Notes: generated from the letters alone by a model not told the origin. Shown: positions 9,032-17,845, counted from the first letter of the stretch. The stretch: DNA of 64,000 nt from Miltoncostaea oceani (GCF_018141545.1 NZ_CP064356.1:3175001-3239000), one strand, 5' to 3'. Numbers and translations: made by a program.

Positions 9032-9547
9032 CTATCTATTGAGAGATGCAACTGCGCCACTGGGCACATTCGTGGCCTGGATGTCGCCGCCCGATCGAGC
9101 GATCACCGAGACCGACGCCGGCGTCAATCCGAGGGCGCGAGCGGTCTCGGAGACTCCGGCGCCACGTGCGACCGCATGGGCGATCGCCTCGTTCCGCTGA
9201 ACCTTGGCCTCCCGGGTGCAGCTCCGGGCGGCGACGAGTTGTCGCGCCACATCGGCGACTCGGTCGAGGGCGGCAGAGCTGCCGCGGCGCCGAGAGTACG
9301 GACCGCCCCTCCCCGTTCGGCTCGGCAGGGTCCGACGGGCTGCCTTGGAGACGGCAGCCCGGGAGAGCCCGGCCGCCTTCGCGGTTTCCTCAAGGCGAGT
9401 CCCGGCCCGAATCGCCGCGACGATCGCTTGGTCCCTCTCGTCCATCAGCTCGACCTCAGCATCGAGAGCTGCCCGGTGGGCCTCAAGCGCGGCACCGGCC
9501 GCGGCGAGCGCCGCGGCCGACTTTGGATCTGGCGTGCGCACTCCCAT
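9032..9547 (-). CDS. Protein with two helix-turn-helix motifs
   Basis: 171 residues from ATG 9547 (a longer ATG at 9583 lacks a better ribosome site). Two HTH-like segments with the same pattern occur: ETAKAAGLSRAAVSKAARR near 54-73 and SETARALGLTPASVSVIAR near 137-155, each after a helix beginning AIVAAIRAG or AIAHAVARG. This suggests an internal duplication, giving two DNA-binding heads in one chain. It reads toward the ssb operon with 200 bases between, where the ssb promoter must lie. No family name is safe. Confidence 0.6.
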   Translation of the reverse strand: MGVRTPDPKSAAALAAAGAALEAHRAALDAEVELMDERDQAIVAAIRAGTRLEETAKAAGLSRAAVSKAARRTLPSRTGRGGPYSRRRGSSAALDRVADVARQLVAARSCTREAKVQRNEAIAHAVARGAGVSETARALGLTPASVSVIARSGGDIQATNVPSGAVASLNR

Positions 9548-10278
9548 GGCGGAAACGGTACGCCATACACCTTTGCGAAGCACCGCTCGGACGGCACGCA
9601 GAGAGACCGTAGACGAACGAGAAGAACGGCCTCAGCAGCACACTCGCCTGCCCTTGCCTCGGCGATGATGGCGAGATGAAGCGGACGGTGGGTCGACAAG
9701 ACGCCCCGGTGGTGCAGGTCGGAATATACGGGTTGCCGATCCGCCAGGCCGATGGTATTGCGGCAGGCGTTTGAATGACACCGAACGCGATGGCGCAGAC
9801 CTTGGCCGACTGAGCGCGCAGGGTGGCAGCGGACCGCTGGCTCCGGAGTGCTTCTCGCGAGGTGGCGACAGCTGACGAGAAGGTGGCCAGTACCCGCATA
9901 GGGGCGCTTTCGGCGTCGCGGCTGAGGGCGGCGGTCACCCGTGTTTACCAACGGGTGTTCCCAGGCCGTTCCCATGGCGCTCTCTAGGCGGCTTCAGTGA
10001 GAGCCGCCCAGGTCGGGCCTCCACCGCGATTGCACGGTCGAGGAGTGGCTTGATCCCAGAAGACTCCCGGGCGAGCGCCCGCGCACAAGTGACGAACAGG
10101 ATTTCGCAAACCCACCCGATCGCGGCGGCGAGGAGGATTACCCGGCAAAGATCGCCGACCCAACGAGACCGCCGCCTATCCCGCCAGCCAGGAAGGGCAC
10201 GACTTCATTCCCTGCGTGCTCGGCCGGCGTAGCGTTCCGGAGGCTCGCGCACGCCGTGGTATCCCCGACGCGCTCCGC
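9548..10278. other. Accessory stretch with no supported gene
   Basis: Composition is visibly less GC-rich than the core. Several overlapping frames stay open but none has a ribosome site plus consistent codon use. A minus-strand frame at 9483-9938 begins plausibly (ALSRDAESAPMRVLATF) but degrades into low-quality sequence and overlaps the HTH gene. I see no repeats or RNA signatures. Confidence 0.4.
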
Positions 10279-12128
10279 CTAGCTGAGCAACTCGTTCAGC
10301 CGCTCGAAGAGCGCAGCGAAGCGGGAGAGCGTCGCGTCGTCCAGCTCACCGAGCAGGCCGCCTGGGTCGCGCAGTAGTCGATTGGCCGGGCGAAAGTGGT
10401 CGTACGGTCCGCCGAGGGCCGACTCGATGCGCCTGACGATTCTCGGCCCGGGGGGAAGCTTTGACTTGGCGAACTTGCCGATGCCTGAGGCAGCTACGAG
10501 CTTGAGGTACCAACCGACGTCGAAGAGGTCCTCCAGGTCCGCCTCGGCGGTTCCCGTGAAGGCGTTGACGGGCACGAGTCGCTTCTCGTCGAGAAGTCCC
10601 CGCGACACTAGGTTTGCGATTCGCTGATTACCACCGGCAGCGACATCGAGTAGGACGGCGAGATTCAGATCGGATGCCCCCAACAAGGCGATGAACGTTG
10701 GGATCTTGTCTAGGCCTCCGACCGGCACGATCGTCCACCGGGGATCAAGGCCCACGCGTCCCGCATCCGCGGCAGCCGCGCTCAGGACAGAGAGATAGAC
10801 CACATCCGCTGGCCCTTCGACGACCAGTTGATCCGGACCGATGATGAGCGTCTGCGCAAGATCGACGCCGAGGGCCCCTAGGAGTGGGAACACGGTGTCT
10901 GACCGAGCAGTCCACACCTCTTGGCTGACCTGCGTGCCGTCGTCGTCCACATCCTCGACGGTTCGGCACCGCTCCAAGTGGTCAGGTTGGATCATGAACA
11001 GCGAATGAGTGCTGTAGATGACCTGATGGTGCGGTGCGAGGCGCTCGTCAATGAAACGGAGGAGATCGTTCTGAGCCTTAGCGTGGAGGTTCAGGCCTGG
11101 CTCATCGAGGAGGATGATCCGCTTCGTCTCGCCGGCGAACTCCGAGAACGCTGCGAGGAAGGAGAAGAACCAGATGAAGCCCTTCGACCGCTCAGCCATG
11201 TTCAGCGTTACTCGGTGCCTCTGGTTCCTCACCCGGATCTGCAGCCACGGCTCTGTGCCTGCGCCGCGCTCTGACGGTCGGAACTCGATGTCCAGTTCGA
11301 CCGACAAGTCGGCGTTCTGGGTCCAGTACTCGAAGAGCTCGTCCGTTAGTTGGTTAGCGGCGGCCTCGAGGGCCGCCTTGCGCGCCTCGTACGACGCCTC
11401 GGTGAACTCGTCTCCGTCGACGCCAGCGAGACGCATAAGGGCCAGCGCGGTTCTCTCGGCGGCGTCTAGATCGTCCTCGCCAGCTTCCTGAAGACGAGTG
11501 ATGGACACCGATCCCGGGAGGATGTTGTAGTCGTCGAAGTACTGGAAGCGAGGCAAGAAGCTAGCCACCCGATGCCGGACCTCGGCCTCGAGGTCCCGCC
11601 CCTTCAGCTCCTCGGCAAGGGCGACAGCCGCCTCGACGGCCGGATCTGCTTCCAGAGCAGCGACCACCTCAGCTGTCGTCGCTTTGCCGTACCTGTCCGG
11701 ATCCAGGCCAGCCTGCTCCACGACGTGCTTCAGGGCTGCGCTCACGTTCGCGACGGGCGGCCACCAAGTGTTATCGGATCCGTAGCGGCGACTGGCCACG
11801 ACGGTCGTGCGCGTAAGCACTCCCGGACCAAAGTCACGCTCAATCGCCGCCACCTCGTCTGGTTCGAGATCAAAGGTCAACGAGACGGGCTCGGTGCTCG
11901 GAATGCTTGCTCGGTCCCGCGAGCGGTAGCGACGGGGGTAGTCGCGGAGTTCCTCGAAGTCCTTTGGATGGCCGCTCGGAATGGGTTTGAGGCGGTAGAG
12001 CCCTTCGAGGACGGCGGTCTTGCAGACTCGTTCTTTCCGACAAGGGCCGTGACCGCGGGGTCGATGTCGAACTCGCCCGAGTCGTTGACACTCTTGTACT
12101 TGCGGACCCTTCCGCGAACGAGACGCAT
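10279..12128 (-). pseudogene. OLD-family ATPase/TOPRIM nuclease broken by a one-base deletion in the P-loop
   Basis: The true start is ATG 12128 (MRLVRGRVRKYKSVNDSG), which leads to DPAVTALVGKNES and then needs GKTAVLEG, but the frame slips. The sequence reads TCTGCAAGACC near 12016-12026 where TCTGGCAAGACC would give S-G-K-T. After the slip a single frame runs to 10279 with all expected parts: a coiled middle, IILLDEPGLNLH (Walker B/D-loop), IYSTHSLFM (H-loop), and a C-terminal TOPRIM domain (LVVEGPADVVYLSVL, then LLD). About 616 codons in total. OLD and related (Gabija GajA-like) proteins act in phage defence as ATP-dependent nucleases. No helicase partner is seen next to it. As written it should be inactive. 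Confidence 0.8.
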
Positions 12129-12141
12129 CCCGCCTCCACAT

Positions 12142-12576
12142 TAGCTACGCCGGGGTCGCGATATTGCCATACCGCACCTCCCACCTGAGGCTCGAGCGGC
12201 CGAGACGGGAGGAGCGAGAGCAGGGCACAGTTGCACCGTGGTGCCACGTTCTTGGCTGGCCAGGCCTACAGGCTAGGCGACCAATGCTCTTTTCATGGGC
12301 TCCCAAGGAGCCTCTAGGAGGTTGACATCCGGCATGCCCCCGGCCTTATGGCTGGATCACCCCTGGTCCGGCGCACCGGTGAACGCGGTCGGAAAGCGAC
12401 TGTTGCAGCAGGCCGTATGGCGTTGGGGCATGCAGGACCGCACCATCCTGTCGGCGCCGCAGTTAGGCCCTCGACTTCGCTCTCGGCCAAAGTCTGCCCG
12501 GCGCGATGAAGCCGCCTGCGGCAGCCGAGGGCCGCCCCGGGGGACTCTGGCGTTCTTTAGTGGCTGAGGGGCGCCG
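12142..12576. other. Intergenic accessory DNA with no supported feature
   Basis: Open frames here (for example + strand 12295-12567) lack ribosome sites and protein-like sequence. It separates the OLD-type gene from the HTH protein, both on the minus strand, so a promoter for the OLD gene should lie at its left end. Confidence 0.35.
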
Positions 12577-13203
12577 CTACGCCGGCGGAGGACGCGACGG
12601 TGACGAACCGGTCGCGTCGCTGGGGATCGGTTGAACCCGCTCCAAGAGTTCCCAGAGACGCCCGGCGACAGGGGACGTGAGGTCGACCGGGCGGACCGGG
12701 AGAGTGTGCGTGTCGTCAGGATCGGCGGGGCGGCTCGCCGACCTCGTTGCGGCGTGCTGACGTGCCTGCTGGCGAGCTAGCCGACGGCGCGCCGCCCTAC
12801 TGGCGCGCTCCTCCTTCATGGCCGCGACCTTCTGCGTGACGGCACGGGTGCGAACGAAGGCGAGCTCGACGACCCGCACAGCGCCGCGGCCGTAGCCGCG
12901 TGCCTCGGGATCGGGGAGGGACCAGTCGCGGATGACGCCGGCGGCCGTGGCATCGCGTCGCGCGCGCCACTCCGTCCACCGGGAGACGCCCATGCGCTCG
13001 GCTAGCGCTGCGGGGCGAACCTCGCCGCGCGAGCGCCAGGGGCCAAGGGCGAGCTGGGCGACGACGAACCAGTTCAGCACGTTCGCGGCCCGGCGGGCGC
13101 TGAGGCCGGACTCGGCGAGGGCAGCGAGAAGTGCGCCGCCGACGGCGGCGAAGCGCTCGTTGGCGAGGATCTCGACCTCGGCCGCGTAGCCGGCGTCGGT
13201 CAC
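12577..13203 (-). CDS. Uncharacterised helix-turn-helix protein at the element's end
   Basis: 208 residues from GTG 13203. The body is alpha-helical; residues ~55-95 read WRSRGEVRPAALAERMGVSR followed by WTEWRARRDATAAGVIRDW, which has winged-helix/HTH spacing, and then a basic coiled region (QKVAAMKEERASRAARRRL) and a Pro/Ser-rich tail. Its position, directly beside the tRNA-derived attachment site and a block of hairpins, is typical of a replication initiator or excisionase-like regulator of integrative elements, but no family motif is certain. Confidence 0.55.
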   Translation of the reverse strand: MTDAGYAAEVEILANERFAAVGGALLAALAESGLSARRAANVLNWFVVAQLALGPWRSRGEVRPAALAERMGVSRWTEWRARRDATAAGVIRDWSLPDPEARGYGRGAVRVVELAFVRTRAVTQKVAAMKEERASRAARRRLARQQARQHAATRSASRPADPDDTHTLPVRPVDLTSPVAGRLWELLERVQPIPSDATGSSPSRPPPA

Positions 13204-13296
13204 GGGCGCGGGTTGTCGTGGGAGCCGACCGAGCCGCTGGAGGGCGGTCGGGGGTCAGAGTACTCTGGCTGCACAGTTCGCTCGTCCATTGGAACC

Positions 13297-13363
13297 GACC
13301 CGGGGCAGGCACCCCGGGTCGCGTCGTTTCTGGACCGGATCCACGCGATGGACGCCGTGGATC
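13297..13363. repeat. Pair of strong hairpins beside the attachment site
   Basis: A perfect 9-bp stem GACCCGGGG/CCCCGGGTC with loop CAGGCA (13297-13320) is followed by an 8-bp stem GATCCACG/CGTGGATC (13338-13363). A third, shorter stem CGAGC/GCTCG (13483-13500) abuts the tRNA remnant. They lie in a 300-base gene-free stretch. They could be a terminator, a structured RNA, or recombinase/replication sites of the element. Confidence 0.5.
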
Positions 13364-13501
13364 GGCGGACCACGACTGCGCCCCACGGTGGGGGCCGGGC
13401 CCGCACCGGCAGCGTCCAGAAGCGTCGGACTCTCCCACCGAGCTCCCCGCGCGGCGTCGAAAATCGCGCTGAGCAGGGCGTTCGAGCACAGCTTCGCTCG
13501 T

Positions 13502-13558
13502 CTCGAAAACCGTTTCGGGGTTTAGGCTCCGACGGGGGTTCAAATCCCCCCCCCTCCG
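13502..13558 (+). repeat. 3' half of tRNA-Ser(CGA): attachment-site remnant
   Basis: From the anticodon loop CTCGAAA (anticodon CGA) the sequence runs on as a tRNA-Ser: anticodon stem half ACCG, long variable arm with stem CGGGG/CTCCG, T arm GGGGG-TTCAAAT-CCCCC, acceptor half CCCCTCC and discriminator G, without an encoded CCA. Upstream, neither a D arm nor the GGAGGGG acceptor half is present, so no tRNA can be made from here. This is the displaced 3' end left when an element integrates into a tRNA gene. The full gene should lie to the left, beyond this window. Confidence 0.85.
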
Positions 13559-13666
13559 CTCATCTCCCGTGGCGGCGGCCGGCGTCGTCCCGCAGGTCAC
13601 CGCCACGGCTCCCGCGCTCGGCGCTCCCGCGGCGGCCGGCCCCGACGGTGAGCGGATCGACCGTGC

Positions 13667-13828
13667 TCAGTACCGCCCGGGCAGCAGCGCGCCGAACGCC
13701 CAGAAGAGCGGGATGGGGATCCCGAGCACGAAGAGGACGTAGCGCCGCTTCGCAAGCGTCGGGACGCCCAGCAGCCAGAACAGGATGAGCCAGAGGACGG
13801 CGAGGAACAGGAAGGAGAGGAGCTCCAC
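13667..13828 (-). CDS. 53-residue membrane protein with two transmembrane helices
   Basis: From GTG 13828, with GAAGGGA 8 bases upstream. The sequence is ELLSFLFLAVLWLILFWLLG, a basic turn with AKRRY, then VLFVLGIPIPLFWAFGALLPGRY. Two hydrophobic helices of ~18 residues joined by a positive loop make a hairpin membrane protein. It is the first core gene after the tRNA scar and precedes nothing on its own strand, as the DUF1269-like gene lies upstream of it in the same direction. Function unknown. Confidence 0.65.
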   Translation of the reverse strand: MELLSFLFLAVLWLILFWLLGVPTLAKRRYVLFVLGIPIPLFWAFGALLPGRY

Positions 13829-13861
13829 GGTCGGATCCCTTCGTTCGGAGGTGGCGGGCGG

Positions 13862-14365
13862 CTAGGCGGCGGTGCCGAGCTTGATGCTCTCCCGCAGGAA
13901 GTCCTGCGCCTCGGCGGGGAGGACCGCGTAGCTGACCTCGGTGCCGGCGGCCATCTCCTGCTCGACGACCGCGCTGATCGCGGCGGCCGACATGTCGTCC
14001 GTCAGCACGAACACGGCCGCCTCGGAGCCCTCGATCAGCTCGCCGGCCTGCTTCATCAGCTTGTCGGAGACACCCTTGTCACGGGCCTTGCCGACGAGGG
14101 CGCCGATCCCGGCGCCCACCACGGTCGCCCCGACCAGCGGCGCCGCGAAGATGCCCACCAGCAGTCCGAGGGCGCCGCCCGTGACGGCACCCGTCCCGGC
14201 CGTGGCATCGGCCGTCTGCTGGATCTTCACCTTGCCCTTGTCGTCGCGATACGCCATCGCGACGTCGCTCACGGTGATCCGGCCCTCGTCCACGGCCCAG
14301 TCGATGCGGTCCATCGCGGAGAGACCGGCCTCGCGCGTGGGGAATCCGATCATGACGACGTTCAT
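13862..14365 (-). CDS. DUF1269-family membrane stress protein
   Basis: 167 residues from ATG 14365. The N-terminal ferredoxin-like half (MNVVMIGFPTREAGLSAMD, then ITVSDVAMAYRDDKGKVKI) is followed by a glycine-rich hydrophobic segment (ALGLLVGIFAAPLVGATVVG, near 85-110) and a C-terminal half with AAVFVLTDDMSAAAI. This layout is that of the DUF1269 family, in which a Gly-zipper-like membrane segment is embedded between two halves. Members are common stress-induced proteins in Actinomycetota; biochemical role unknown. Its start overlaps the stop of a possible 62-codon frame. Confidence 0.8.
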   Translation of the reverse strand: MNVVMIGFPTREAGLSAMDRIDWAVDEGRITVSDVAMAYRDDKGKVKIQQTADATAGTGAVTGGALGLLVGIFAAPLVGATVVGAGIGALVGKARDKGVSDKLMKQAGELIEGSEAAVFVLTDDMSAAAISAVVEQEMAAGTEVSYAVLPAEAQDFLRESIKLGTAA

Positions 14366-14550
14366 CGCGTGCTCCCATCCTCGTTGGGCGCGGGCGCGCG
14401 CACCGTGCGCGGGCGCCCCGCCGGGTCGTCGGCGAGCGTCGTCCGCCTCGCCGGGCGGCGCATCGTCCCGTCGGAACGAAACGGTCCCCGCCGGTACGTG
14501 GGCCGCATGGCCCGCGACGGGGATCGCTCCGACTCCGGCGCGGACGTCAT
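14362..14550 (-). CDS. Possible 62-residue arginine-rich small protein
   Basis: An ATG at 14550 overlaps the stop of the preceding remnant (ATGA) and its own stop overlaps the DUF1269 start (ATGA again). Third codon positions are almost all G or C, as in real genes of this genome. The product would be basic, proline/arginine-rich and disordered (MRRPARRTTLADDPAGRPR). No homology is recognised, so it could be only a linker frame. Confidence 0.3.
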   Translation of the reverse strand: MTSAPESERSPSRAMRPTYRRGPFRSDGTMRRPARRTTLADDPAGRPRTVRAPAPNEDGSTR

Positions 14551-14771
14551 GCCCGCAGCTCGCTCTTCGCGTCCTTCCAGCCCGCGGTGAGGGCGTAGAG
14601 GACGGCGATCTCCAGCCCGATGGCCACCAGGCTCCAGAGCGGGTAGGCGGGGAACCACGCGATCTGGACGATGCCGTTCACCACCACGACCACGATCGCG
14701 AACCACCGCCCCCACTCCTTGCCGCTGAACAGCGCGAAGGCGGCCAGGACCAGGACGGCCGCCCCAGATGA
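14547..14771 (-). pseudogene. DUF7144-like membrane protein remnant
   Basis: 75 codons with no ATG, GTG or TTG near the start. They encode AAVLVLAAFALFSGKEWGRW, a hydrophobic strand of valines, then IVQIAWFPAYPLWSLVAIGL and EIAVLYALTAGW. This is the C-terminal half of the DUF7144 family, four-helix membrane proteins of about 130 residues. In another frame just upstream SPGLIIWG would continue it, so one base seems to be missing at about 14766-14772, and the rest of the N-terminus is gone, replaced by the end of the neighbouring gene. Confidence 0.55.
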
Positions 14772-14790
14772 TCAGGCCCGGCGACGCCCC

Positions 14791-16116
14791 TCAGATCGGG
14801 GCGCGCCGGGGGGGCGAGCCGCCGGGACCCGCCTCGTCCGGGTGCCACCTCGCGAAGTGGTCGAGGTGCTGGCCGGTGAGGGCGCCCGGCGGGTAGAAGC
14901 GGGCGTAGAAGTCCGGGTCGGCGTGCTGGGCCTGGACCGTGAGGCGCTGGTACATCGGGTCGATCCCGAGTGGGAAGCGCCCGTAGGTGCCGTGCACGTA
15001 CTCGCAGTACGCCTTCACCAGCTCCACCGTGTCCGGGTGGGGACGCGGCACCGCCGAGACCACCGCGTCCGGCTCGAGGTAGGGCTTCGGGACGTCCTGC
15101 TCGAACGCCGCCCACTTCACCTGCATGAACGCGTCGACGGCGTCGCCCATCGTCGCGTGGTACGGCGGGCAGAACGCCTCGAAGTGGCCGTCGCGGCCGA
15201 CGGGGTGGGTGGTGCCGTCGGCGGCCTCCGCGAAGCGGAACCCGAGGCCCTCCACGTCGCCGCCGCCCATCACGTGCCGCGCGAGGTAGCCGGTGAACGT
15301 CCAGCCGCCGAGGCCGAGCGCCTGGAGGGCGAGGTTGATGTTCTGGCAGATGAACGCCTGCTCCACGACCAGCATCGAGAGGACCCGCTGCTCCAGCTCG
15401 GCGATCCCCATCCGCCGCGCGGGATCGAGGCGCCCCGAGTCCAGCGCGTGCTGCAGGCCCGCCGAGCGCCCGCCCGCCCGCTCGTCGACGATCGAGAAGC
15501 CGTAGCTGCGCGACAGGTAGATGAACAGGAGGTTGATGTACTCGAGGGTCGTGTTCGTGACCGGGATGAAGAGGGTGGTGCCGGGCTGGTTGGCGTTCCA
15601 CTGGTTGAACTCGAAGAGGCCCGGGAGCGTCCGCGGCAGCGGCGCCCGGCCGGGCCGCAGCTCGACCTTCGTCCGCCGGTACATCCCGAGGAGCCGGTCG
15701 GCCTGATCGTCCCGCGACCGGCCCGAGAGGGTCGCGAGCTCGCCCTCGTCCGGCAGCATCCGGAACATGTCGAGCATGTAGGTGCCGTCGTCGTTGGTGA
15801 AGAACAGCTCGGTGCCGTGGTTCGAGCAGGAGCTCGGCCACGTGCGGGTCGTCCACTGGACGAGCGTGCTCATACCGCGTGCCGGGTCGAGGTCACCGAG
15901 GTTCAGGCCGGTCAGGCCGGTCCCCGCGACGCACAGCAGGGCCTCCTCGACCTCGGACAACGGCACCGCCTCGTACGGGCTCGCGTAGTCGAAGACCTCC
16001 GACGCGACCGCCATCCCGAGTCCGACGCGGCGGCTCTTGCGGTCGAAGATCGCCTGGAAGAACGGGTACGCGAGGGCGTCGTCCAGGCCCGGGACGGTCG
16101 AGCGACGGGTCGTCAT
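14791..16116 (-). CDS. Nitroreductase-like flavoprotein-fold protein of unknown role
   Basis: 441 residues from ATG 16116. The start (FFQAIFDRKSRRVGLGM) has the SRR-x-G pattern of nitroreductase-like FMN proteins, and a later segment, VEQAFICQNINLALQALGLGGW, matches their QN...A..LGLG helix. The length is about twice that of classical nitroreductases, with inserted segments such as the one around SNHGTELFFTNDDGTYMLDM. The C-terminus ends in a proline/arginine tail. It is transcribed away from the GMC oxidoreductase, from a shared 135-base intergenic region, so the two may act on related substrates. Exact activity cannot be read from sequence. Confidence 0.6.
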   Translation of the reverse strand: MTTRRSTVPGLDDALAYPFFQAIFDRKSRRVGLGMAVASEVFDYASPYEAVPLSEVEEALLCVAGTGLTGLNLGDLDPARGMSTLVQWTTRTWPSSCSNHGTELFFTNDDGTYMLDMFRMLPDEGELATLSGRSRDDQADRLLGMYRRTKVELRPGRAPLPRTLPGLFEFNQWNANQPGTTLFIPVTNTTLEYINLLFIYLSRSYGFSIVDERAGGRSAGLQHALDSGRLDPARRMGIAELEQRVLSMLVVEQAFICQNINLALQALGLGGWTFTGYLARHVMGGGDVEGLGFRFAEAADGTTHPVGRDGHFEAFCPPYHATMGDAVDAFMQVKWAAFEQDVPKPYLEPDAVVSAVPRPHPDTVELVKAYCEYVHGTYGRFPLGIDPMYQRLTVQAQHADPDFYARFYPPGALTGQHLDHFARWHPDEAGPGGSPPRRAPI

Positions 16117-16251
16117 GGCCGCGACCCTAGGAGCGGCCTCCGGGCCGCGGCATCGGGCCGACCCGCATCCCGGTTGCGGGAAAACGTGGGGTGCGCCGGC
16201 CCCGGCGCGGTGCATATTCCGTCGCGGGCCGCGACGACGGGGGGAGCGCCG

Positions 16252-17838
16252 GTGGACGAGGTCGACTACCTGATCCTCGGGGGAGGCACCGCCGGATGCG
16301 TCCTCGCCGCCCGCCTGACGGAGTCCGGCCGGCACCGCGTGGCCCTCGTCGAGGCGGGGGGCACGCCGCGCAGCCCGTTCATCCGCGTCCCCGCGGGGTT
16401 CGGGCACCTCCTGCGCAGCCGGCGCCACAACTGGGGGTACGCGTCCACCCCCGACCCCGGCACCGACGGCCGGGTCATCCCGATACCCGGCGGCCGCGGG
16501 CTGGGGGGGTCGGGCCTCATCAACGGCATGGTGTACGTGCGGGGCCAGGCCGCCGACTACGACGGCTGGGCCGCCGCGGGGGCGGACGGCTGGGCGTACG
16601 CCGACGTCGAGCCGTGGTTCCGTCGCATCGAGGACGACGCGCAGGCCGGCCGGGGACGGGGGCGCGGCGGGCCCCTGCACGTCACCCGCATCCGGGAGCG
16701 GTTCCCCATCGCCGACGCCTTCCTGCGGGCGGCGGTGGAGGACGGCGGGCGCCTCGTCGACGACTACAACGTCGAGCAGGCCGGGTTCGGCTACTACCAG
16801 CTGAACCAGCACCGCGGCCGGCGGTGGAGCCCGTACGACGCGTACCTCGCCCCCGCCCGGTCGCGGCCGGCGCTCCGCGTGATGACCGGCACCCTCGCCC
16901 TCGGCCTCACGTTCGACGGCGGGCGGTGCACCGGCGCGACGCTCGCCCGCGGCCGGACGACCCGCCGGATCCGGGCCCGGCGCGGCGTGATCCTCGCCGC
17001 CGGCGCGATCCGCACGCCGCAGCTGCTGGAGCTCTCCGGCGTCGGGCGGCCCGAGGTGCTCGAGGCGATCGGCGTGCCCGTCCGCCACGCGCTCGCCGGG
17101 GTCGGCGAGCACTACGCCGACCACTACGCCGTCCGCATGAACTGGAGGCTGCGCGGCATCCGCAGCCTCAACGAGTCGACCCGCGGATGGCGCCTGGCGG
17201 CCGCGGGGGCGCAGTACCTGGTGCGACGCACCGGCATCCTCACCCTCGGCCCGGCCCTCTGCCACGGGTTCGTCGCCACCGACCCCGCGGACGGGCGACC
17301 CGACACCCAGTTCCTGTTCATGCACGCCAGCTACGAGGACGCCTCCCGGCGGGTGCTGGACCGGGAGCCCGGCATGACGATCGGGATCATCCAGCAGCGG
17401 CCGCGCTCCACCGGGTCGATCCACAGCGCCTCCCCCGACCCCCTCCGGGCGCCGGCGATCCGGCCCCGCTTCCTCAGCGACCCCGAGGACCGCGCGCGCC
17501 TCGTCGCCGGGATGCGGCGGGCGCGGAGCCTCGTCGCCCGTCCCGCGCTCGCCCCGTTCATCGCGCGGGAGATGAACCCCGGCCCGCTCGCCGGGGACGA
17601 CGACGCGCTGCTGCGGTGGGCCCGCGCGACGGGTCAGACGCTGTACCACCCGTGCGGGACCTGCCGCATGGGCACCGGCGACGACGCCGTCGTCGACCCC
17701 CGCCTGCGCGTGCGCGGCATCGACGGCCTGTGGGTCGCCGACGCGTCCGTGATGCCGTCGATCACGTCCGGCAACATCCACGCCCCGGTGCTGATGATCG
17801 CGGAGCGCGCCGCCGCCATGATCGCGGCCGACGCCTGA
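16252..17838 (+). CDS. GMC family FAD-dependent oxidoreductase
   Basis: 528 residues from GTG 16252, with GGGGGGAGC just upstream. N-terminal dinucleotide-binding motif YLILGGGTAGCVLAARLTE with the distal acidic residue in VALVEAG. GMC signature 1 is in GGRGLGGSGLINGMVYVRG, signature 2 in GVILAAGAIRTPQLLELSGV. The C-terminal domain has YHPCGTCRMG, holding the conserved catalytic His, and ends with ITSGNIHAPVLMIAERAA. This is full length. Family members oxidise alcohols (choline, glucose, polyols); the relatives in mycofactocin loci use small alcohols, but no mycofactocin genes are visible here. A terminator follows directly. Confidence 0.9.
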   Translation: MDEVDYLILGGGTAGCVLAARLTESGRHRVALVEAGGTPRSPFIRVPAGFGHLLRSRRHNWGYASTPDPGTDGRVIPIPGGRGLGGSGLINGMVYVRGQAADYDGWAAAGADGWAYADVEPWFRRIEDDAQAGRGRGRGGPLHVTRIRERFPIADAFLRAAVEDGGRLVDDYNVEQAGFGYYQLNQHRGRRWSPYDAYLAPARSRPALRVMTGTLALGLTFDGGRCTGATLARGRTTRRIRARRGVILAAGAIRTPQLLELSGVGRPEVLEAIGVPVRHALAGVGEHYADHYAVRMNWRLRGIRSLNESTRGWRLAAAGAQYLVRRTGILTLGPALCHGFVATDPADGRPDTQFLFMHASYEDASRRVLDREPGMTIGIIQQRPRSTGSIHSASPDPLRAPAIRPRFLSDPEDRARLVAGMRRARSLVARPALAPFIAREMNPGPLAGDDDALLRWARATGQTLYHPCGTCRMGTGDDAVVDPRLRVRGIDGLWVADASVMPSITSGNIHAPVLMIAERAAAMIAADA

Positions 17839-17845
17839 CGGCGAC

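Noticed and set aside
9445-9975. Minus-strand frame of 176 codons
   Set aside because: No ribosome site, biased composition, and overlap with the two-HTH gene; a competing frame is equally open.
10050-10232. + strand 60-codon frame in the island
   Set aside because: Arg/Ser-rich with no ribosome site; typical chance frame in GC-rich DNA.
13440-13558. A complete tRNA-Ser gene
   Set aside because: Neither the GGAGGGG acceptor half nor a D arm is present upstream of the anticodon loop; only the 3' part exists.
14791-17781. A 996-codon minus-strand frame spanning the GMC oxidoreductase
   Set aside because: Only the part below 16116 has protein-like sequence; the rest is the shadow of the GMC gene in GC-rich DNA.
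14671-17838. A 1055-codon + strand frame
   Set aside because: The first ~520 codons are a shadow of the minus-strand nitroreductase-like gene; the true gene starts at GTG 16252 with its own ribosome site.
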